Part shown: positions 6,959 to 15,264 of the stretch, piece after piece
How the letters are laid out: every line of letters starts with the position of its first letter
How positions within the stretch are numbered: the stretch's first letter is position 1
Source: CAZGVW01 sp964529265
GTDB lineage: Bacteria > Planctomycetota > Phycisphaerae > Phycisphaerales > UBA1924
DNA: 18,075 nucleotides
Assembly (NCBI GenBank): GCA_964529265.1
Contig: CAZGVW010000186.1
Span: 1-18,075, forward strand
Direction of reading: 5' to 3'
Notes under the pieces: generated by a model
The model's input: the letters and a program-made list of their open reading frames with translations, nothing else
Database searches by the model: none
Told to the model about the DNA's origin: nothing
Program-made: the position numbers and the translations under genes

Positions 6959-7807
6959 ATGACGACCGCGGCGGGAGCGCAGGGCGGCTGGGTCGGCGTG
7001 GCGGGAAGCCTCGGACGGGTCACGCTGTCGCTGCCGCGCCTCGCGGCGAACATGACGGGGCTGATCGGCGCCCTCTGGCTGCTGTTCACCCAGGCGGTGT
7101 ACTTCTCGACGATCGCGCCCCTCCGCGGCCGATCGCGCCTGCGGAAGCAGCTCTTCCCGATGATGAACAACGTGGGCACGCGGTCGCTGCCGATCGTGGC
7201 GCTCATCGCCGTGCTCATCGGCGCGATCCTCGTGCTGCAGACCGGCGACGTGATGCAGGACTTCGGGCAGATCCAGGAGATGCCGGGGCTCGTCGCGCTC
7301 TCGATGACGCGGGCCCTGGGCCCGCTCATGACGGCGATCGTGCTCATCGCGCGCGTGTGCGCCTCGTACACCGCGGTGCTGGGCTCGATGAACATCAACG
7401 ACGAGATCACGGCCCTGCGCACGATGTCGATCGATCCGATCGGCTACCTCGTGGCGCCGCGCTTCATCAGCATGATCGTGATGCTGCCGTGCCTGGTCGT
7501 GTTCGCCTACGTCGTCGGGATGTCGGGCGGATGCCTGGTCTCGTGGGGAAGGTACGGCATCCCCATTCACGCCTACGTGGAAAAGACGTTCGACTACCTC
7601 GCGATGGCGGACGTGCTGGGAGGCCTGCTCAAGTCCATGGTGTTTGCGGCGCTCATCAGCGTGATCTCCTGTCACTACGGCCTGACCACGTCCGGCGGGC
7701 CTGTCGGCCTCGGGCGCAACATCATGGTCTCGGTCGTGACGTGCCTCGTCATCGTGGTCTTTGCGGACGCGGTGCTCACGGCGCTGCTCATCAACTACAT
7801 CCTCTGA
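6959..7807 (+). CDS. mlaE: MlaE-family ABC transporter permease
   Basis: Inner-membrane permease of 282 residues of the MCE/Mla lipid transport system, which moves phospholipids or other hydrophobic molecules between membranes. Membrane segments appear at about 32-50, 77-95, 123-143, 168-194, 224-240 and 255-278. The signature EITALRTMSIDPIGYLVAPR (149-168) corresponds to the conserved E-x-x-ALR-x-M-x-x-P motif of the family. Length matches typical MlaE proteins. The gene starts seven bases after the STAS stop and ends six bases before the ATPase gene, a clear operon. The symbol is by family; the substrate is unknown. Confidence 0.93.
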   Translation: MTTAAGAQGGWVGVAGSLGRVTLSLPRLAANMTGLIGALWLLFTQAVYFSTIAPLRGRSRLRKQLFPMMNNVGTRSLPIVALIAVLIGAILVLQTGDVMQDFGQIQEMPGLVALSMTRALGPLMTAIVLIARVCASYTAVLGSMNINDEITALRTMSIDPIGYLVAPRFISMIVMLPCLVVFAYVVGMSGGCLVSWGRYGIPIHAYVEKTFDYLAMADVLGGLLKSMVFAALISVISCHYGLTTSGGPVGLGRNIMVSVVTCLVIVVFADAVLTALLINYIL

Positions 7808-7813
7808 CGCGCC

Positions 7814-8611
7814 ATGGAAGAGCCCCCCATCATCCAGGTTGAAGACGTGACGCTGCGGTTCGGCGCCGTGGAGGTGCTGAAAGGCGTCACGTTCTCCGTG
7901 AAGCGCGGCGAGACGGTGTGCGTGCTTGGAGGGTCGGGCGGCGGCAAGACCTCGCTGCTCAAGGTGATGATCGGCGTGCACAGGCCGACATCCGGGCGCG
8001 TGATCATCGATGGCGACGACATCTCGCGGATGGATGAGCGGTCGATGGCCTCGGTCCGTCGCAAGTACGGCGTGATGTTCCAGAGCGGCGCCCTGCTCAA
8101 CTCCATGACCATCGCCGAGAACGTCGCCCTGCCGCTGGAGCACCACACGCGGCTGGATGAGGAGACGATCGAGACCATCGTCAAGATCAAACTTCACCAG
8201 GTGGACCTGCTCCACGCCGCGGGCCGAAGGCCGAGCGAGATCTCGGGGGGCATGATCAAGCGGGCCGGCGTGGCGCGGGCGCTGGCCCTCGATCCCAAGA
8301 TCCTCTTCTACGACGAGCCCTCGGCCGGCCTCGACCCCATCGCCACCACCCGCGGAGATCAACTGATCTGCAAACTCCGGGACACCATGGGCATGACCAG
8401 CGTGGTCGTGACCCACGTGATGGAGAGCGTGCGGCGGATCGCGGACCATGTCATCATGCTGGACCAGGGGAGGGTCATCCTCGATGGGACGCTGGCCGAC
8501 CTCGACGCCAGCGACGATCCGCGCGTGCAGCAGTTCCGCACGGGCGAAGTGCAGGGCCCGAACACGGGCGTGGTGAGCGGACAGCAGTTTTTGCAGGACC
8601 TCCTCCTCTAG
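7814..8611 (+). CDS. mlaF: MlaF-family ABC transporter ATPase
   Basis: Cytoplasmic ATPase of 265 residues that would power the adjacent MlaE permease. Walker A is GGSGGGKT (39-46), Q-loop MFQSG (Gln90), signature ISGGMIKRAGVARAL (143-157; SGGM in place of SGGQ is typical for MlaF), Walker B ILFYDEPSAGLDP (163-175) with catalytic Glu168, and H-loop His201 in VVTHVMES. The roughly 30-residue C-terminal extension after the core is short and shows no extra domain. All catalytic residues are present, so this part of the transporter should be functional. Confidence 0.94.
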   Translation: MEEPPIIQVEDVTLRFGAVEVLKGVTFSVKRGETVCVLGGSGGGKTSLLKVMIGVHRPTSGRVIIDGDDISRMDERSMASVRRKYGVMFQSGALLNSMTIAENVALPLEHHTRLDEETIETIVKIKLHQVDLLHAAGRRPSEISGGMIKRAGVARALALDPKILFYDEPSAGLDPIATTRGDQLICKLRDTMGMTSVVVTHVMESVRRIADHVIMLDQGRVILDGTLADLDASDDPRVQQFRTGEVQGPNTGVVSGQQFLQDLLL

Positions 8612-8623
8612 GCGTCAGACCGC

Positions 8624-9883
8624 ATGGCCCCCTATACCCGCAGCGAGATCGTCTCCGGCCTCTTCGTGATCGTGGCTGCGGTCATCTTCACGCTGTTCTC
8701 CTTCAAGGTGCTGGAGGTGAGCCCGGCGAAGTGGCTCGCGCCGCGCCCAATCGTGTGCGAGGCCGAACTGGCCGCGGCGAGGGGGCTGAGCCCTGGGGCC
8801 CGGGTCTCGGTCGCCGGGATCAAGGTCGGGGCGGTCCGGAGCATGCGCATCGAGGCCAAGCCGCTGACCGAGGCGCAGGCGGCGCAACTGCGGAGCCTGA
8901 TGGCCGCCACGCGGCCGTCCGGGCCGGAGGAATCCGCGGCGCCGACGCCGGCCGAGGGCATGACGCGGCAGGTCGTGATCGTGGAGTTCACGATCGAGGA
9001 TGGCAGCCTGCGGCTCGATCCGGAGACGGCTCGGGTGCGCATGGCGGCGGACGGCCTCTTCGGAGAGCCGTACCTGGCGCTCGACCCGGGGTTCTGGTCG
9101 GGCGATCGCGAGCCCCTGCTCGCATCGCGCCCGCAGGGCCCTCTCGCCGTCCGGGGCGAGAGCGGGGCCAGCCTCGACGAACTGATCGCACGGCTGGCGC
9201 CCGCAGCGACCGAACTCCAGCGCATGCTCACCCGCGTGAATGACAGGGTCCTGAACGACGACAACCTCGACGACCTTTCGAGCGCCATTCAGAACCTGGA
9301 TGGCGCGCTCGCGGAGATCCGGCGGAACTTCGACCGCGCCGATCCGGAAGGCGTGCACGCTCTGGTCCTGAAGCCGATCAGCGACTTCGTCGCTAACGCC
9401 GATTCATCGCTCACGCAGCTGCGCGAGCGATTGATGAACGAGACGCTGACCAAACTCGAGTCGCTGCTGGACGACGGCGCCCGCATGGTGGACGCCGCGA
9501 CGAAAGCCATCGAGAACGCGGATGGCGCGATCACGGATGCCCGGCCCGCGGCGCAGCAGGCGTTGGAGAGTCTCGCCTCCGCCGCGGAGGAACTCGAGGC
9601 AAGCATGAAGACCTTGCGCGCGGATGCGGGCGAGGCGCTGGGCGCAGCGCGGGACATTCTCGTCGAGAACAGGCCGGAAGTCGCCGAGACCATGCGCCGT
9701 CTGCGCCGCACCATGTGGGAGGCGGAGATGGCGATGCGGAAGATCCGCGCCAACCCCGCGTTCCTCCTGTTCGGAGACGATGAGCAACTGCTCGACTCGA
9801 ATCCGTACGACGACAGCGAACTGCGGGGCTCCGGCCGGGCGCGCCCCTACAACCAGCGGGATGAGAGCAATGACGGCCGCTAG
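8624..9883 (+). CDS. mlaD: MlaD/MCE-domain protein with split domain and long helical tail
   Basis: Periplasmic, membrane-anchored lipid-binding component of 419 residues. One membrane helix is at about 10-29. The MCE domain starts at about 42; GLSPGARVSVAGIKVGAVRSM (54-74) is the conserved core and AADGLFGEPYLALDPG (141-156) the closing part. Between them, about 78-115 forms an Ala/Pro/Glu-rich insertion not found in simple MlaD proteins. Residues about 180-400 are strongly helical with coiled-coil character (many Ala, Leu, Glu), like the long tails of PqiB/LetB or mycobacterial Mce proteins that bridge the periplasm. The start is 12 bases after the mlaF stop with no strong ribosome site. 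Its 3' end overlaps the next gene. Confidence 0.9.
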   Translation: MAPYTRSEIVSGLFVIVAAVIFTLFSFKVLEVSPAKWLAPRPIVCEAELAAARGLSPGARVSVAGIKVGAVRSMRIEAKPLTEAQAAQLRSLMAATRPSGPEESAAPTPAEGMTRQVVIVEFTIEDGSLRLDPETARVRMAADGLFGEPYLALDPGFWSGDREPLLASRPQGPLAVRGESGASLDELIARLAPAATELQRMLTRVNDRVLNDDNLDDLSSAIQNLDGALAEIRRNFDRADPEGVHALVLKPISDFVANADSSLTQLRERLMNETLTKLESLLDDGARMVDAATKAIENADGAITDARPAAQQALESLASAAEELEASMKTLRADAGEALGAARDILVENRPEVAETMRRLRRTMWEAEMAMRKIRANPAFLLFGDDEQLLDSNPYDDSELRGSGRARPYNQRDESNDGR

Positions 9884-10799
9884 ACGCGACTCGGCCGGAG
9901 CATTCCTGCTCGGCTGCGCGCTCCTCCTTGCCGGCTGTGGCGGGGGCGGCGGCATCACGCCGATCAGAACCAGCTTCAACAAGGGCGTGTACCACTATTC
10001 GAACGCCGAGTACGACCTCGCGATCAGCGAGTTCCGCGCTGCGGTCGGTCAGAATCCGGATGATCACCGCGCCAGGTTCAACCTCGGCGCAGCCCTGGAA
10101 GCCCAGGCCGCAGAAACCGACGAACCGGAGCGGTCCGCGCTCCGCGCCGAGGCGGAGCAGACCTACAGAGAGTGCGTCGCGCGCCAGCCGGACGATCTCC
10201 GAGCCCTCGTGAACCTCGCTGCCATCGAGCACGAGCGCGGCGAAACCTCCGCCGCGGAAATGCGGCTGCGGGAGGGCATCGACGCCAACCCGGGCGCGGC
10301 CCTGCCGCTCTATTCGCTCGGCGTCCTCCTCATGATCGACGGCCGCCTCGACGAGGCGGAGCGCATGCTGCGCGAAGCCGCGCAGGTGGACCCGGGATCC
10401 GTCGAGGCGCACACCGCGCTCGGCGCCTGCCTGGAGCGCCTCGACCAACCGGAGGACGCCCGCGCGGCCTATCTCGCGGCGATCCGCGCCGACTCGACGG
10501 ATATCAGCGCCCTCCTCGCCCTCGGCCGCCTCGAACTCGCGCAGGACAACCCGAAGGATGCCGCGGCTGCCCTCCGCCAACTTCTCTACCTCGACGACGA
10601 CCACCGCGCCGCCCAACTCGCCCTCGCCGACGCCCTCGAGCGCGCCGGCGATCTCGAAGGCGCCACCCACCACCTCTGGCGCGCCCGCGAACTGGAGCAT
10701 CAACGCCCAGCGCACGAACAGCCCCCGGATTACTCGAGCAGGCTCCAGAGCCTCTACACGCGCCTCATGGCGCGCGAAGAAACCGCGCCCGCTCAGTAA
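9861..10799 (+). CDS. TPR-repeat lipoprotein at the end of the lipid-transport operon
   Basis: Protein of 312 residues with a lipoprotein signal: FLLGCALLLAGC, lipobox LAG-Cys26, then a Gly-rich linker. From about residue 36 onward tandem tetratricopeptide repeats follow (for example FNKGVYHYSNAEYDLAISEFRAAV, ARFNLGAALEAQA, ALVNLAAIEHERGETSAAEMRLREGI, PLYSLGVLLMIDGRLDEAERMLREAA, AHTALGACLERLDQPEDARAAYLAAI, ALLALGRLELAQDNPKDAAAALRQLL). It probably acts as a protein-protein scaffold in the envelope. Two in-frame starts, 9861 and 9870, both overlap the mlaD stop; neither has a good ribosome site, so coupling is likely. The position suggests a partner of the MCE transporter, which is inference. 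The frame extending back to 9624 is only an open shadow. Confidence 0.87.
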   Translation: MRAMTAARRDSAGAFLLGCALLLAGCGGGGGITPIRTSFNKGVYHYSNAEYDLAISEFRAAVGQNPDDHRARFNLGAALEAQAAETDEPERSALRAEAEQTYRECVARQPDDLRALVNLAAIEHERGETSAAEMRLREGIDANPGAALPLYSLGVLLMIDGRLDEAERMLREAAQVDPGSVEAHTALGACLERLDQPEDARAAYLAAIRADSTDISALLALGRLELAQDNPKDAAAALRQLLYLDDDHRAAQLALADALERAGDLEGATHHLWRARELEHQRPAHEQPPDYSSRLQSLYTRLMAREETAPAQ

Positions 10800-10814
10800 A
10801 CAGCCCGTGCTGAC

Positions 10815-11696
10815 CTACGCCCTGGGCCGCGCCAGCAGCCGCGAGAGCGCCGCCCCCGGGTCCTCCTCGCGCATCAGCGATTCTCCCACCAGCGCGATCC
10901 GCACACCGTGCCGGCGCAGTTTCGTCAGGTCCGCCGCCGTCTTCACGCCCGATTCGCTCACGAGGATGCTGCGGTCGTCCACCATGTCCACCAGCCGCAG
11001 CGTGTGGTTCAGATCCACCTTCATCGTCGTCAGATCGCGATTGTTGATCCCCAGCAGCATGTACGACCGGGCCGGAAAACTCACGTGCGGGCGCACCCGG
11101 AGCAGATTCTCCATGTCGTGCGCCTCCACCAGCGTGGTCAGCTGCAACTGGTGCGCCAGGATCATCAGGTCCACCAGTTCCGATTCGTTCAGACACTCCG
11201 CGATGAGCAGAATCGCATCCGCCCCCGCCGCGCGAGATTCCCACACCTGCCACGGATCGATGATGAAATCCTTCCGCAGCACCGGCAGCGGCGCCGCGTC
11301 GCGCACGGCATGGATGTGCTCCAAACGCCCCCCGAAGTACGTCTCGTCCGTCAACACCGAGATCGCCGCGGCTCCGGCCTCGTGATAGCGTCTGGCGATG
11401 GCCACCGGGTCGAAGCCTTCGCCCGCGTATTCCGGCCGCAGCAGGCCCGCGGAGGGGCTCTTGCGCTTGATTTCCGCGATCACCGCCGTGTGGTCGCCCC
11501 GGGCGTGGCGCGTCACCGCTCCGAAGAAGTTCCGGGGACGCCCGAGTTCCTCGATTCGCGATTTCAGCGCTTCAAGCGGTGTTTCCGCCTGTTTTTTTGC
11601 CACTTCCGCCCGTTTGTGCGCCACGATCTGGTCAAGCGTGACCTGCCCGTTGCTGGGCGTCCGATCCTGCGGGCTCTGTGGCGTTTCCGGGGCCAT
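10815..11696 (-). CDS. trpC: Indole-3-glycerol phosphate synthase TrpC
   Basis: Converts CdRP to indole-3-glycerol phosphate in tryptophan synthesis; a cytoplasmic TIM barrel of 293 residues. Family motifs in order: VIAEIKRKSPS (Glu75, Lys77), VLRKDFIIDPWQV (Lys142), LLIAECL, LVEAHD (Glu191), LGINNRDL (Asn219) and VSESGV (Glu248, Ser249), matching the known catalytic and phosphate-binding residues. I place the start at the ATG at 11696, which leaves an N-terminal extension of about 18 residues before VTLDQIVAHKRAEVA. No strong ribosome site is visible. A minus-strand TGCTAGAAC (11850-11842) could be an extended -10. The gene converges on the TPR gene with only 15 bases between stops. No other trp biosynthesis gene is adjacent. 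Confidence 0.95.
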   Translation of the reverse strand: MAPETPQSPQDRTPSNGQVTLDQIVAHKRAEVAKKQAETPLEALKSRIEELGRPRNFFGAVTRHARGDHTAVIAEIKRKSPSAGLLRPEYAGEGFDPVAIARRYHEAGAAAISVLTDETYFGGRLEHIHAVRDAAPLPVLRKDFIIDPWQVWESRAAGADAILLIAECLNESELVDLMILAHQLQLTTLVEAHDMENLLRVRPHVSFPARSYMLLGINNRDLTTMKVDLNHTLRLVDMVDDRSILVSESGVKTAADLTKLRRHGVRIALVGESLMREEDPGAALSRLLARPRA

Positions 11697-12711
11697 ATGG
11701 CGGTGGGCGGCTGCAATCGGGCTGGCGGTGGCGACCTCAGGCGTGGGGCTGGCTGCCGAACGAGTCATTCCATCGGCGCCGGAAACCGGGGCAAACGAGC
11801 CTCCGGCCTCGGAAATTGCCCCATCGCCCGGCGGGAACAGTGTTCTAGCAGGCCCCGACGCCCCCGGCGAGCCCTCCCCAGGCCCCGCCGTCGTGTGGAC
11901 CCTCAACATTGTCATGGCTGTCGGCGCCGCCGCCGCGCTCGGCGCCCTCTGGCACAGAGGCGTGCTCCGGCGGGACGCCTTTGCCGCTGCCCCGAGGTCC
12001 GCCGAGGGCCTCCGGGCGACCGCCTGGCTCGGCCTCGCGGCGGGCCTGTTCCTGGTCAGTTCCATCGGCGCGGCGGGCCTGGCCGGACTCGGCGGACCGG
12101 CCCCCGATCGGATCCGCCAGGCTGCACTGGGGCAGGCGGGTTCGTTGCTGGGGTGCGCCCTGTTCCTCGCCGCGGCTTGGGGGGCGTGCGGCCCCGCCCT
12201 GCGGCTGGCGGGGTTCCGGGCCCGGCCGCGGGATGGGCTCATCGGGCTTGGTTGCCTGCTGGTGGCCCTGCCCATTCTCTGGACGGTGAACGTGGCTTCC
12301 ACGGCAATGGCGCTGGTTTTTGCGCGCCTTTCGGGAGGGAGTCCGCCGGAGGCCCTGGCGCATGGGACGCTGCGGATGCTTTCGGAGCACGCCGGAGACC
12401 GGTGGTGGTGGGCGCTGGTCGCCGGAATCGTGATTGGAGCGCCAATTGTCGAAGAAACGCTGCACCGGGGGCTGATTCAGACGGCGCTGGTGCGCGCCAC
12501 GGCGTCGAAATGGACAGCCATCCTCATCACGAGCGCTCTTTTCGCGTTCGTGCACATCGGAACCGCGGATTGGCACGCCTTGCCCGGTCTTTTCGCGCTT
12601 TCGATGGCGATGGGCGTGGTTTTCGAGCGCACGGGGCGCCTCGGCGCCCCGATCGTCATGCACGCCGCGTTCAACGCGCTGAATCTCGCCCTGGCGATGG
12701 TGAACTCCTGA
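11638..12711 (+). CDS. CPBP-family (CAAX protease / Rce1-like) membrane protein, start uncertain
   Basis: Intramembrane metalloprotease-like protein. The conserved motifs are in the C-terminal third: IVEETLHRGLI (E-E-x3-R), FAFVHIG (F-x3-H) and a final HAAFNALNLALAM (H-x3-N). Several membrane helices lie between VVWTLNIVMAVGAAAALGALW and the C-terminus. An N-terminal signal-like stretch, RWAAAIGLAVATSGVGLAAE, is followed by a Pro/Ala-rich linker of about 45 residues. No in-frame ATG is well placed. GTG at 11638 or TTG at 11650 would include the signal-like stretch but overlap the trpC start head-to-head; GTG at 11893 would avoid overlap but drop it. No candidate has a ribosome site. Function is unknown; relatives process prenylated proteins or bacteriocins or act in immunity. 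It lies 52 bases before trpS. Confidence 0.82.
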   Translation: MTCPLLGVRSCGLCGVSGAIWRWAAAIGLAVATSGVGLAAERVIPSAPETGANEPPASEIAPSPGGNSVLAGPDAPGEPSPGPAVVWTLNIVMAVGAAAALGALWHRGVLRRDAFAAAPRSAEGLRATAWLGLAAGLFLVSSIGAAGLAGLGGPAPDRIRQAALGQAGSLLGCALFLAAAWGACGPALRLAGFRARPRDGLIGLGCLLVALPILWTVNVASTAMALVFARLSGGSPPEALAHGTLRMLSEHAGDRWWWALVAGIVIGAPIVEETLHRGLIQTALVRATASKWTAILITSALFAFVHIGTADWHALPGLFALSMAMGVVFERTGRLGAPIVMHAAFNALNLALAMVNS

Positions 12712-12763
12712 TCGCGAGCGCTGAGGGCGCCCCCCACAGGGCTTCGCTAGCCTGTGCCCCGCC

Positions 12764-13855
12764 ATGAGCAGCCCAGCCGCGAAGGCAGCCGGAGAGAAGC
12801 CCAGAATCCTCACGGGGGACACGCCGACGGGCCGTCTGCACCTCGGCCACTGGGTGGGCAGTGTCGAGAACCGCGTGCGCCTGCAGGATGAGTACGAGTG
12901 CTACTTCCTGCTGGCGAACATGCACGCGTTCACGACGCGGGCGGACAAGCCGGATGAGATCCGGCAGGACACGATCGAGATCGTCAAGGACTGGATTTCC
13001 GCGGGGATCGACCCGGAGCGGTCGTGCGTGGTGCTCCAGACCGAGACGCCGGCCATCGCCGAAATGACGTGGTATTTCGCCATGAATCTCGGTTTTGGCC
13101 GCTTAATGCGCAATCCGACGATCAAGACCGAGATCGACGTGAAGGGGCTGGGCGACCAGTACTCCTTCGGCTTCCTGATGTACGCCGTGGGGCAGATCGC
13201 GGACATTCTGGCCTTCCGGCCGGAATACGTGCCGGTGGGCGAGGACCAGGCGCCTCACATCGAGATGTGCCGGGAGGCGGCGCGGCGGTTCAACCAGATG
13301 TACTGCGGCGTCGATCCGCACACGGAAGACGATGGTTATGTGAAGGCGGGCGGGCTTTTTCCGATTCCGAAGGCGATGATCGGGCGCGTGGCGCGGCTGA
13401 TCGGCGTGGATGGCGTGAACAAGATGAGCAAATCGCTCGGAAACGCCATTTTCCTCTCCGATGACGAGAAAACGGTGCAGAAGAAGGTGAACAAGATCTT
13501 CACCGGCCGCCAGTCGCCCACCGAGCCGGGCGACGTGAACAACGCGCTTTTTCAGTATGTGGACGCGTTCATCGCCGATCACGGGCGGGTGGATGAACTG
13601 AAGCGCCGCTACGCCGCGGGGGACAACCTGGGCGACGGGCACGTGAAGCAGGAGGTCGCCGCGGCGATCAACGCCCTGCTGGCGCCGATGCGGGCGCGGC
13701 GGGCGGCCTTCGAGGGCGCGGCGGGCGAGCGGAAGGTCGTGGACATCATCCGCGAGGGCACGCGCCGGGCCAACATCGTCGCCGAGGAGACGCTCTGGCG
13801 GGCGAAGCAGGCGATGCGGCTGGATCTCTTCCCGCGTCGGCTCGAGATCGGCTGA
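12764..13855 (+). CDS. trpS: Tryptophan-tRNA ligase TrpS
   Basis: Charges tRNA-Trp; a class I aminoacyl-tRNA synthetase of 363 residues, slightly longer than typical bacterial TrpRS. The HIGH-like motif is PTGRLHLGHWVGS (21-33), followed by the family segment YFLLANMHAFTTR, then PVGEDQAPHIEM (157-168), which forms the active-site GEDQ loop, and the signature VNKMSKSLGNAI (218-229) with KMSKS at 220-224. All catalytic motifs are intact. The ATG at 12764 lacks a strong ribosome site; TAGCCT at 12748-12753 could be a -10 that would leave a leader of only a few bases. The gene is a stand-alone housekeeping gene; nearness to trpC, on the opposite strand, may be chance. Confidence 0.96.
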   Translation: MSSPAAKAAGEKPRILTGDTPTGRLHLGHWVGSVENRVRLQDEYECYFLLANMHAFTTRADKPDEIRQDTIEIVKDWISAGIDPERSCVVLQTETPAIAEMTWYFAMNLGFGRLMRNPTIKTEIDVKGLGDQYSFGFLMYAVGQIADILAFRPEYVPVGEDQAPHIEMCREAARRFNQMYCGVDPHTEDDGYVKAGGLFPIPKAMIGRVARLIGVDGVNKMSKSLGNAIFLSDDEKTVQKKVNKIFTGRQSPTEPGDVNNALFQYVDAFIADHGRVDELKRRYAAGDNLGDGHVKQEVAAAINALLAPMRARRAAFEGAAGERKVVDIIREGTRRANIVAEETLWRAKQAMRLDLFPRRLEIG

Positions 13856-13948
13856 AACCCGGCTCGACAACTCCGAAGGAAGTGCCGATCATCGGCGCAG
13901 GACAGCGCGGCGGCGTCGCCGCGCGCGGTCAGGGCGGGCGGACTCGGC

Positions 13949-14677
13949 ATGAACGACACGCTGCGGATTCTGGGCGTTGTGGCGGTGGTCGCGGTGGCGA
14001 TCGTCGCGGCGATCCTGGCCCACCTCGCGGCGAAGAAGCGCCGGGAGGAACTGGCGGCGCTGGCGAACGAACTCGGCTGGTCGTTCGACCCCTCGAACGA
14101 CAGCAGCCACGATGACGAGTACGCACACTTCGAGGTGTTCCGCCGCGGGCACAGCCGGTCGGCGCAGAACACGCTGACCGGGCAGGTGGAGATCGACGGC
14201 CGGCGCTTCCCCGCCAAGATGGGCGACTTCCGCTACAAGGTGACACGCCACACGGGCAAGACGACCACCACTCAGACGTATCGCTTCAGTTACCTGATCA
14301 CGCACCTGCCCTTCCCCTGGGCGCCGGACCTGCTCATCCGCCGCGAGGGCATGTTTGACAAGCTGGCCGGCGCGATCGGCTTCGACGACATCGATTTCGA
14401 GTCTTCAGAGTTCAGCCGGCGGTTCCACGTGAAGTGCCCGGATCGCCGTTTCGCCTACGACGTGATCGATCCGCGCATGATGGAGTTTCTGCTCTCCTCG
14501 AATCCGCCGGCCATCGACATCGAGCGCGGACGGTGCTGCATCACGGACGGCGCGAGCCGCTGGAGCGCCCCGCAGTTCCGCGGCAACCTCGACTGGCTGA
14601 AAGAGTTCTTCGACCGCTGGCCCGACCACCTGACACGCCGCCTCGAGGAAGAGGCGGGGCTGAGAAAGGGAGGATGA
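13949..14677 (+). CDS. Single-TM protein of unknown function, upstream of lemA
   Basis: I do not recognise this protein. It has 242 residues, an N-terminal membrane helix (about 6-27, LRILGVVAVVAVAIVAAILAHLA) and a basic stop-transfer AAKKRREE, so most of the chain is probably cytosolic. The soluble domain begins ELGWSFDPSND and contains FEVFRRGHS, N-x-L-x-G-x-V, KMGDFRYKVT and a Thr-rich turn, then a region with two Cys (RCCITDG), and ends in a charged helix. The alternation of short hydrophobic strands suggests a beta-rich fold. Only six bases separate its stop from the lemA ATG, and the lemA ribosome site overlaps its last codons, so the two are co-transcribed. A joint membrane function is inferred. 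Confidence 0.8.
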   Translation: MNDTLRILGVVAVVAVAIVAAILAHLAAKKRREELAALANELGWSFDPSNDSSHDDEYAHFEVFRRGHSRSAQNTLTGQVEIDGRRFPAKMGDFRYKVTRHTGKTTTTQTYRFSYLITHLPFPWAPDLLIRREGMFDKLAGAIGFDDIDFESSEFSRRFHVKCPDRRFAYDVIDPRMMEFLLSSNPPAIDIERGRCCITDGASRWSAPQFRGNLDWLKEFFDRWPDHLTRRLEEEAGLRKGG

Positions 14678-14683
14678 CAACTG

Positions 14684-15256
14684 ATGGGCAACGCTGGACT
14701 CATCGCGCTGGCCGTGATCGGAGGCATCGTCCTCCTCGTTCTGATCTGGTTCGTGGCGACGTACAACCGTTTCGTGCGCCTGCGGCAGCACATCCGCGAT
14801 TCGTGGGCGGACATCGACGTGGAGATGCAGCGGCGGTATGAACTCATCCCCAACCTCGTCGAGACGGTGAAGGGCTACATGCAGCACGAGCGGGGCACGC
14901 TCGAAGCCGTGATCGACGCCCGCAACCGTGCCATGGCCAACCACGGCTCGCCGGCGTCGCAGGCGCAGGATGAATCGGCCCTGATGGCGGGCCTCTCGCG
15001 CCTCTTCGCGCTGGCCGAGCAGTACCCGCAGCTGAAGGCGGATACGAGTTTCGTGAACCTGCAGCAGGAACTCTCGAACACGGAAGACCGCATCGCCGCC
15101 TCGCGCCGCTTCTACAACGGCAACGTGCGGGAACTCAACCAGTTGTGCGAGATGTTCCCCTCGACCATCGTGGCCGGGATGTTCGGCTTCAAGCAGGAGG
15201 AGTACTTCGAGGTGCAGTCGGAGGAGGCGCGGGTGGCGCCGAAGGTGGCGTTCTGA
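14684..15256 (+). CDS. lemA: LemA family membrane protein
   Basis: Protein of 190 residues. The N-terminal membrane helix is at about 6-26 (LIALAVIGGIVLLVLIWFVA), followed directly by the LemA core: YNRFVRLRQHIRDSWADIDVEMQRRYELIPNLVETVKGY, then YPQLKADTSFVNLQQELSNTEDRIAASRRFYNGNVRELNQ, and the typical end FPSTIVAGMFGFKQEEYFEV. This is a full-length match to the family, a helical bundle anchored by one helix. The molecular role of LemA is not settled. AGGGAGG at 14667-14673 is a strong ribosome site. Stand-alone lemA is common, often beside membrane-protein genes, as here. Confidence 0.94.
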   Translation: MGNAGLIALAVIGGIVLLVLIWFVATYNRFVRLRQHIRDSWADIDVEMQRRYELIPNLVETVKGYMQHERGTLEAVIDARNRAMANHGSPASQAQDESALMAGLSRLFALAEQYPQLKADTSFVNLQQELSNTEDRIAASRRFYNGNVRELNQLCEMFPSTIVAGMFGFKQEEYFEVQSEEARVAPKVAF

Positions 15257-15264
15257 GGCCGGGT

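Noticed and set aside
6869..8449. Minus-strand open frame antisense to mlaE and mlaF
   Set aside because: The translation is a His/Asp/Arg-rich low-complexity sequence typical of antisense shadows; the plus strand encodes intact Mla proteins.
11697..11850. Possible trp attenuator or leader peptide upstream of trpC
   Set aside because: I looked for consecutive Trp codons and a terminator/antiterminator pair on the minus strand and found neither.
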